Part shown: piece by piece, positions 6,098-10,629 of the stretch
Numbering within the stretch: position 1 is the stretch's first letter
Layout of the letters: every line of letters starts with the position of its first letter
Assembly (NCBI GenBank): GCA_044351265.1
Contig: JBILGC010000060.1
Span: forward strand, 1 to 10,629
Source of the DNA: JAJTFA01 sp044351265
GTDB taxonomy: Bacteria; Bacteroidota; Bacteroidia; UKL13-3
Direction: 5' to 3'
Length of the DNA stretch: 10,629 nt
Position numbers and translations under genes: made by a program
Notes under the pieces: model-generated
What the model saw: only the letters and a program-made list of their open reading frames with translations
Databases searched by the model: none
Told to the model about the DNA's origin: nothing

Positions 6098-9000
6098 ATG
6101 AAAGTACAACTACATCAATTTAAATGGAGAGAATCCATTATGGTATTGTCCTTATTCCTATTAACCGGGTTGATAGGAAATCGACTTTATGCGCAACCAG
6201 TTAACACGTACACCTTTAGTCAAACACTTGGTACTTATACCCCGATAACCGGAGGTACCACGCTTGGAACAGCTACCAATGATGACAATAGTTTTAACAA
6301 CTTGCCTATTGGTTTTACCTTCAATTACAATGGATCAAATTTTACTTCTGCAAGCGTTAATGCTAACGGATTTATCGCATTAGGTGCGACTGTTGTGAGT
6401 TCTTATACTTCATTGAGTTCAGGAACGTCCAATAATGTAATTGCTCCACTTAGCTTTGATTTACAGGGTAATACTAGTACCGGTAATTTAAGCTATTTAA
6501 CATCAGGTGTTGCGCCCAATAGGGTATTTACAGTTCAGTGGACAAGCTACAGAGCATATGGAGCAACAGGCGATAACTATAATTTTCAAATAAGATTAAA
6601 CGAAACCACAAACATTGTTCAGATTGTTTATGGAACTTTTACCAAGAACGCAACATCAAGAACAGCTCAGGTTGGTTTGAGGGGCTCTAGCTCTGCTATT
6701 TATAACAATAGAACTTCAACAACAAATTGGTCAACAACAACTGCTGGTACGGTCAATACTGCAACGATTACGCTATCAACTACTGTTTTGCCGGCATCGG
6801 GACTAACATACACTTTTACTCCTCCACCTCCATGCTCAGGAACACCCACTCCTGGTATTGCCTCTTTAACTAATATTCCCGGCTGTGCCACCGGCAACTA
6901 TGTGCTTGCCGTTAACGGGGCTTCAACCAATCCGGGGTTAAGCTACCAATGGCAATCCTCACCGGATTCCATCACCTGGACACCTCTGACTAACGATACC
7001 TTAGTTGGATTAACCAAACCACAAGTTACCACCTTAACATATTTCAGAAGGGTAACTACTTGTACAAATTCTTCACTTAGTGCAACGAGTAATTTTGTTG
7101 CTGTAAAGCCTGTATATGCAGGTACTGCTAACGCCACTGCACCAACTTGCGGTGGTAATTTAACGCTAAGTTTAACGGGTTCTTCTGCAAGTATTTCATC
7201 TTTTCAATGGGAAGAATCAACGGATAATATCACCTTTACTCCAATTACTGGTGCTACCTTGGCATCTCAATCAGTATCTACACCCCTTACAAATACCTGG
7301 TACCGTGCAGTGGTAACTTGTACAGCATCATCTTCAACAGACAATTCAGTTGCTGTATTGGTAAGGCCCGCTCGTGGAGGAACTACCAATTTAGTTTCAT
7401 CAAACTGTTTAGATAGTACAACTTTAAGCTTAACAGGTGCATCAACTGGTCCGGTTACTTATGCATGGTTGAGCTCTACAGATAGTGTTACTTGGGTGCC
7501 AATGGCTATCACCACTGCTACTGCAAGATTTGCATCACCAACAGCAACACGTTTTTATAGATGTGTATTAACTTGTGGACTTGCATCTGATACATCAGTG
7601 GCTGTTAGGGTAAATGAACCTTGCCAGGGCTTCGGACCTTATTCCATTACGCGTAATACCAGTGCAACATTCACCACGATACAGAGTACTGGAACCCAGT
7701 TTACCTGGGCAGGTTTAAGTCCGGATGATGACAGAACTTTACCTGTATATTTTCCTTCAGGTTTCAATTTTAATTATGCGGGTGCTATACGGCCGGCTTT
7801 TTATGTATCAACCAATGGTTGGTTAAGTTTCGACACCACAGTGATCTCAACCTCTTACATTAATGATTTAAATGCCTCATCTCCCCGTGTTGTGCTTGCC
7901 CCATATTGGGATGACCTTTTTGCTTTGGCAGGTTCTTCAACAAACAGAAATAACCTGATCAGGTATCAACTAACCGGAACTTCTCCCAATCGGATAATGA
8001 CCATAGAATGGGCAGAGATGGAATTGTTTAACTATCCTGCACCGAGTTTGAACTTCCAGATTAAACTTTATGAGGGTTCAAACAATATTGAATATGTATA
8101 TGGTAGGATGCAGCCATTCGATGGCACCGGAACAGGATCTTTTAGCTATTCGCTTGGCATGAATGGACAGTTACCTGCTTCAGGTCAGCGAATTTCGTTA
8201 CAGCTTGAAAACTCGAGAAACTTTTCTTCATCTATAGTGAACAATAATTTATCTATTGCTCCATTATGTAACACTTCTTATCTATTCACAAGCGGAGGTG
8301 TTTTCAATCCAACCAACATATCCAGTATTCCCACAAATGATAGTTTGTCTACTCCAATTTTACTTTCAGTAAATCCTATACCTTGTACGGATGGTTGTGG
8401 TACGTATTACTCAACCAGAGGTGCAACTTCTTCAGGAACGGCAATTGCTCCTGTTTCAGGTACTGCAGATGATGATGTTTGGTTCTCGTTTACAGCCCCG
8501 TTAAGCGGACAAGTAAATATTTCAATTGTTGGAAGTCCTTCATTTGATCCGGCATTTATGGTAATGAATAACTTGTTTGATACGACAGGACTAGGTGCAG
8601 CGGCATCACGCAATGCAGCAACCAATGCACTTGAATCGGTTCAGGCTACAGGATTAACCCCAAATGCCACTTATTTAATTCGCGTGTTTCATGCAGGCGC
8701 AGGCTCAGGTTCGGTTAGTGGATCATTCTCCATTTGTGTAAACGAAATTATTCCACCACCTGCTAATGATGATACTTCAGGTGCTGTAATGCTTAATGTT
8801 GCAACAGCATGTACTCCGGTAACTGGCACTACTATTGCTTCAACTGCAAGTCCTCAACCTGTATGCGGGGGGGTAGCAGATGATGATGTATGGTATCGTT
8901 TTACACCTAGCGCATCTGTAGATACAGTTACTGTAACAGGTACTGGTACTTTCAGACCACACGTGCAGGTTTTAACACGTACCTTAACTTCTATTGCTTG

Positions 9001-10629
9001 TGTAAACAATAATGTTAATGCAGGTACAGTAAAAATCACTTTAACTAACTTGTTAAAAGATTCAACTTATTACATCAGAGTTTATCATACAAATGCAGGA
9101 ACAGCATCTGGTGGTTTTAGCATTTGTGTAAATGGTATTCAAGCTACAGCTCCGGTTGTTGCAACGGGTTCAAAATCGAATGTAATTACTACTTCAGCAA
9201 CATTAACCGGAAATATTGTAGAGGGTGGCGGATATCCTGTTACAGCAAGTGGTATTGTTTACAGTACAACTAGTAACCCTGTTTTAGGTGCACCCGGTGT
9301 GATTGATTCGGCTAATACACCAGTTGTTACTTCGGGTGTTTTTAATAGAAACATTGCCGGACTTCAACCTACAACCACTTACTATTATCGTGCATATGCA
9401 ACTAATGTTTTGGGAACTTCATATGGTGCTGATAGTTCAATTATAACTCCTGCTTCGGCAGTTGCGCCTTCAGTTGCTCGAATTGCAGCTTCAAATGTTC
9501 AAACTACTACAGCTACCGTGGGAGGAAATATCACCAGCAATGGAGGTGACCCTGTATTTCTAAGCGGTATAGTTGTATCTACCTCTAGAAATCCTGTTAT
9601 TGGAGGTATAGGGGTAGTCGATTCAGTAACCAATCCTAACGTATCCTTGGGAACCTTTAGTTTTAATTTAGCAGGCTTAGCCCATACTACTAAATATTTC
9701 TATCGAGCCTATGCAACAAATGGAGTGGGAACTGCATATAGTGCACAAGATAGTTTTACTACCCTGCCAGTTATATCTGCCTTGCCTTATACAGAGAATT
9801 TTGATGGTGCCACTACTCCGTGGACAGCCTCAGCAATAAATGCAGGTACAAATGCATGGGTAAGGGGTACACCAGCGAAGGCTTTCATCAATGGAGCATT
9901 CTCTGCACCTAATGCTTTTGTAACAACATTGACAGGGAATTATTTAGGAACAGAAGATTGTGTAGTAACATCTCCTCAATTCGATTTTACTAGCTACCCT
10001 TCAGATCCTGTGCTACGATTCCGTCATAAAATGGATGTTGATGCTGATGTAGGATATGATGGTGGTGTAGTAGAAATTTCAATTAATGGCGGGGCATGGA
10101 CAAGATTGAATTCAGCTGTTGGAACTGGTACTAACTTTAATACTCCAACCAGCTTTTCATGGTATAATGATGCTAGCGCATTTTATACTTTAGGTGCAAA
10201 TATGTTTAGTATGATTTCCACATCCTATTCAAGCAATACAAATGGTTGGATTGAGTCGGCAACTATTTTAACTGGTGCTGCGGGCCAATCTAATGTTAGG
10301 GTAAGATTCCGTTTTGTAGCTGATACTTTTACTGATGAAGGCTGGGCAATTGACAATGTTGAGGTTGTAAACGTAGCTACTCCAACTACTCCATCATCAA
10401 ATGTAACCGTTACACCTGCAAACACATCTGCATTGGTAAACTTTACCGCAGGCAACGGACAAGGAAGATTAGTAGTTGCTCGCTTAACAACTACCACAGC
10501 TGTGCCGCCAACCAATAACACCTTGTATACTGCAAATACCGCTTTTGGCAGTGGTTCAACTACAGGTACAGGTAACTTTGTGGTGTTTGTTGGAAATGGA
10601 ACTAGCGTGAATGTTACCGGACTAACACA
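6098..10629 (+). CDS. Very large secreted multidomain surface protein (adhesin-like), 3' end outside the window
   Basis: The frame stays open for 1510 codons and runs off the window edge. Residues 1-32 are a signal peptide: basic start (KVQLHQFKWR), hydrophobic core, probable cleavage after LYA. Then follow: beta domain 1 (about 34-245); three Ig-like repeats (about 246-339, 340-425, 426-509) with Trp at 285, 371 and 457 and cysteine pairs 263/322, 351/408 and 437/493; beta domain 2 (about 510-735), a clear copy of domain 1; two PPC-like domains (about 747-883 and 889-1014) with DDDVW at 791 and 928; two FN3-like repeats (about 1018-1117 and 1123-1224) each ending in YRAYATN; a choice-of-anchor-J/MAM-like jelly roll (about 1229-1426) with DEGWAIDNVEV; and a partial FN3-like repeat from about 1429. 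It is rich in Thr, Ser, Asn and Gly and poor in Lys. Such proteins in Bacteroidota are exported, often by type IX secretion, and act in adhesion or gliding; that role is inferred. No catalytic domain is seen. ATG 6098 is preferred over Met15 because only it supplies the basic signal-peptide start. Confidence 0.88.
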   Translation, partial: MKVQLHQFKWRESIMVLSLFLLTGLIGNRLYAQPVNTYTFSQTLGTYTPITGGTTLGTATNDDNSFNNLPIGFTFNYNGSNFTSASVNANGFIALGATVVSSYTSLSSGTSNNVIAPLSFDLQGNTSTGNLSYLTSGVAPNRVFTVQWTSYRAYGATGDNYNFQIRLNETTNIVQIVYGTFTKNATSRTAQVGLRGSSSAIYNNRTSTTNWSTTTAGTVNTATITLSTTVLPASGLTYTFTPPPPCSGTPTPGIASLTNIPGCATGNYVLAVNGASTNPGLSYQWQSSPDSITWTPLTNDTLVGLTKPQVTTLTYFRRVTTCTNSSLSATSNFVAVKPVYAGTANATAPTCGGNLTLSLTGSSASISSFQWEESTDNITFTPITGATLASQSVSTPLTNTWYRAVVTCTASSSTDNSVAVLVRPARGGTTNLVSSNCLDSTTLSLTGASTGPVTYAWLSSTDSVTWVPMAITTATARFASPTATRFYRCVLTCGLASDTSVAVRVNEPCQGFGPYSITRNTSATFTTIQSTGTQFTWAGLSPDDDRTLPVYFPSGFNFNYAGAIRPAFYVSTNGWLSFDTTVISTSYINDLNASSPRVVLAPYWDDLFALAGSSTNRNNLIRYQLTGTSPNRIMTIEWAEMELFNYPAPSLNFQIKLYEGSNNIEYVYGRMQPFDGTGTGSFSYSLGMNGQLPASGQRISLQLENSRNFSSSIVNNNLSIAPLCNTSYLFTSGGVFNPTNISSIPTNDSLSTPILLSVNPIPCTDGCGTYYSTRGATSSGTAIAPVSGTADDDVWFSFTAPLSGQVNISIVGSPSFDPAFMVMNNLFDTTGLGAAASRNAATNALESVQATGLTPNATYLIRVFHAGAGSGSVSGSFSICVNEIIPPPANDDTSGAVMLNVATACTPVTGTTIASTASPQPVCGGVADDDVWYRFTPSASVDTVTVTGTGTFRPHVQVLTRTLTSIACVNNNVNAGTVKITLTNLLKDSTYYIRVYHTNAGTASGGFSICVNGIQATAPVVATGSKSNVITTSATLTGNIVEGGGYPVTASGIVYSTTSNPVLGAPGVIDSANTPVVTSGVFNRNIAGLQPTTTYYYRAYATNVLGTSYGADSSIITPASAVAPSVARIAASNVQTTTATVGGNITSNGGDPVFLSGIVVSTSRNPVIGGIGVVDSVTNPNVSLGTFSFNLAGLAHTTKYFYRAYATNGVGTAYSAQDSFTTLPVISALPYTENFDGATTPWTASAINAGTNAWVRGTPAKAFINGAFSAPNAFVTTLTGNYLGTEDCVVTSPQFDFTSYPSDPVLRFRHKMDVDADVGYDGGVVEISINGGAWTRLNSAVGTGTNFNTPTSFSWYNDASAFYTLGANMFSMISTSYSSNTNGWIESATILTGAAGQSNVRVRFRFVADTFTDEGWAIDNVEVVNVATPTTPSSNVTVTPANTSALVNFTAGNGQGRLVVARLTTTTAVPPTNNTLYTANTAFGSGSTTGTGNFVVFVGNGTSVNVTGLT
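6833..7624 (+). repeat. Three tandem Ig-like repeats inside the surface protein
   Basis: Three modules of about 86 residues follow one another. The core Trp residues (285, 371, 457) are exactly 86 residues apart, in YQWQSS, FQWEES and YAWLSS contexts, each followed by a (S/T)(P)D..T(W/F) stretch. Each module has a conserved cysteine near its start and one near its end (in VTTCT, VVTCT and VLTCG) that could form a disulfide. The first begins with the SGTPTPG linker common in Bacteroidota surface proteins. DNA identity between copies is modest, so these are old duplications. Confidence 0.75.
8336..9139 (+). repeat. Tandem pair of PPC-like domains inside the surface protein
   Basis: Two modules of about 130 residues each begin with an ND-rich segment. 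Each has ADDDVW followed by an aromatic/FT stretch (DDDVW at residues 791-795 and 928-932, offset 137) and closes with IRVxH, a small Gly/Ser loop and SICVN. This resembles the pre-peptidase C-terminal (PPC) family, a beta-sandwich often found at the C-terminal side of secreted hydrolases. Here no hydrolase domain is visible in the window. Confidence 0.65.
9149..9769 (+). repeat. Tandem pair of FN3-like repeats inside the surface protein
   Basis: Two modules, offset 105 residues, share TTSATLTGN/TTTATVGGN near the start, SGIVYST/SGIVVST, NPVxG, and a closing YRAYATN (residues 1097-1103 and 1202-1208). This is the FN3-like form widespread in Bacteroidota exported proteins. A further, different FN3-like repeat begins after the jelly-roll domain and is cut by the window edge. 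Confidence 0.65.

Noticed and set aside
6140..6142. Alternative start at Met15 of the surface protein
   Set aside because: It would remove the basic n-region of the signal peptide; the ATG at 6098 gives a complete signal peptide.
6700..10521. Minus-strand open frames opposite the surface protein gene
   Set aside because: They are Val/Thr/Ala-rich antisense readings of repetitive Thr/Gly/Asn codons in a gene whose plus-strand frame is open for 1510 codons with a signal peptide and recognisable domains.
1..10629. CRISPR array, tRNA/rRNA genes, insertion sequences, attachment sites
   Set aside because: No direct-repeat/spacer pattern, RNA gene hallmark, transposase or terminal inverted repeats were seen; the only repeats are protein-level modules in the surface protein and the DUF898 protein.

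Overview
The window most likely comes from a member of the Bacteroidota. Four things point that way: an A-rich, Shine-Dalgarno-poor region ahead of each start codon; a textbook Bacteroidota promoter (TTG, 19 nt, TAnnTTTG) ahead of the last gene; a mitochondrial-type aconitase of about 755 residues; and a very large, Ser/Thr/Asn-rich secreted protein built from tandem beta-sandwich modules. The exact genus cannot be read from this sequence.

Layout. Positions 1-147 hold the last 48 codons of ftsK (+), the DNA-binding gamma domain. Converging on it, the minus strand carries a four-gene block, read from 3342 down to 182. It encodes a multi-pass DUF898/YjgN-family membrane protein, an M48 zinc metallopeptidase with a central membrane anchor, a 106-residue helical protein of unknown function, and after a 53-nt gap a short fatty acyl desaturase. 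The first three overlap by 1 and 8 nt, so they are almost certainly translated together. The desaturase may belong to the same transcript or have its own promoter.

A 150-nt divergent spacer separates this block from the aconitase gene (+, 3493-5760), which ends in a strong intrinsic terminator (5783-5820). A 277-nt spacer with a good promoter leads to the last gene (+, from 6098). It stays open for 1510 codons to the window edge without a stop. Its product has a signal peptide, a beta domain, three Ig-like repeats with an 86-residue period, a second copy of the beta domain, two PPC-like domains, two FN3-like repeats, a choice-of-anchor-J (MAM/jelly-roll-like) domain and the start of a further FN3-like repeat. 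It looks like a cell-surface or secreted adhesin-type protein. A type IX secretion C-terminal domain is expected beyond the window but not seen.

Functional reading. The minus-strand block is membrane-centred: an integral membrane protein, a membrane-bound protease and a lipid desaturase. The aconitase is core TCA metabolism, and the large protein belongs to the accessory surface repertoire. No mobile element, CRISPR array, tRNA or rRNA was seen. The least understood parts are the overlapping DUF898/M48/small-protein cassette and the duplicated architecture of the large surface protein.
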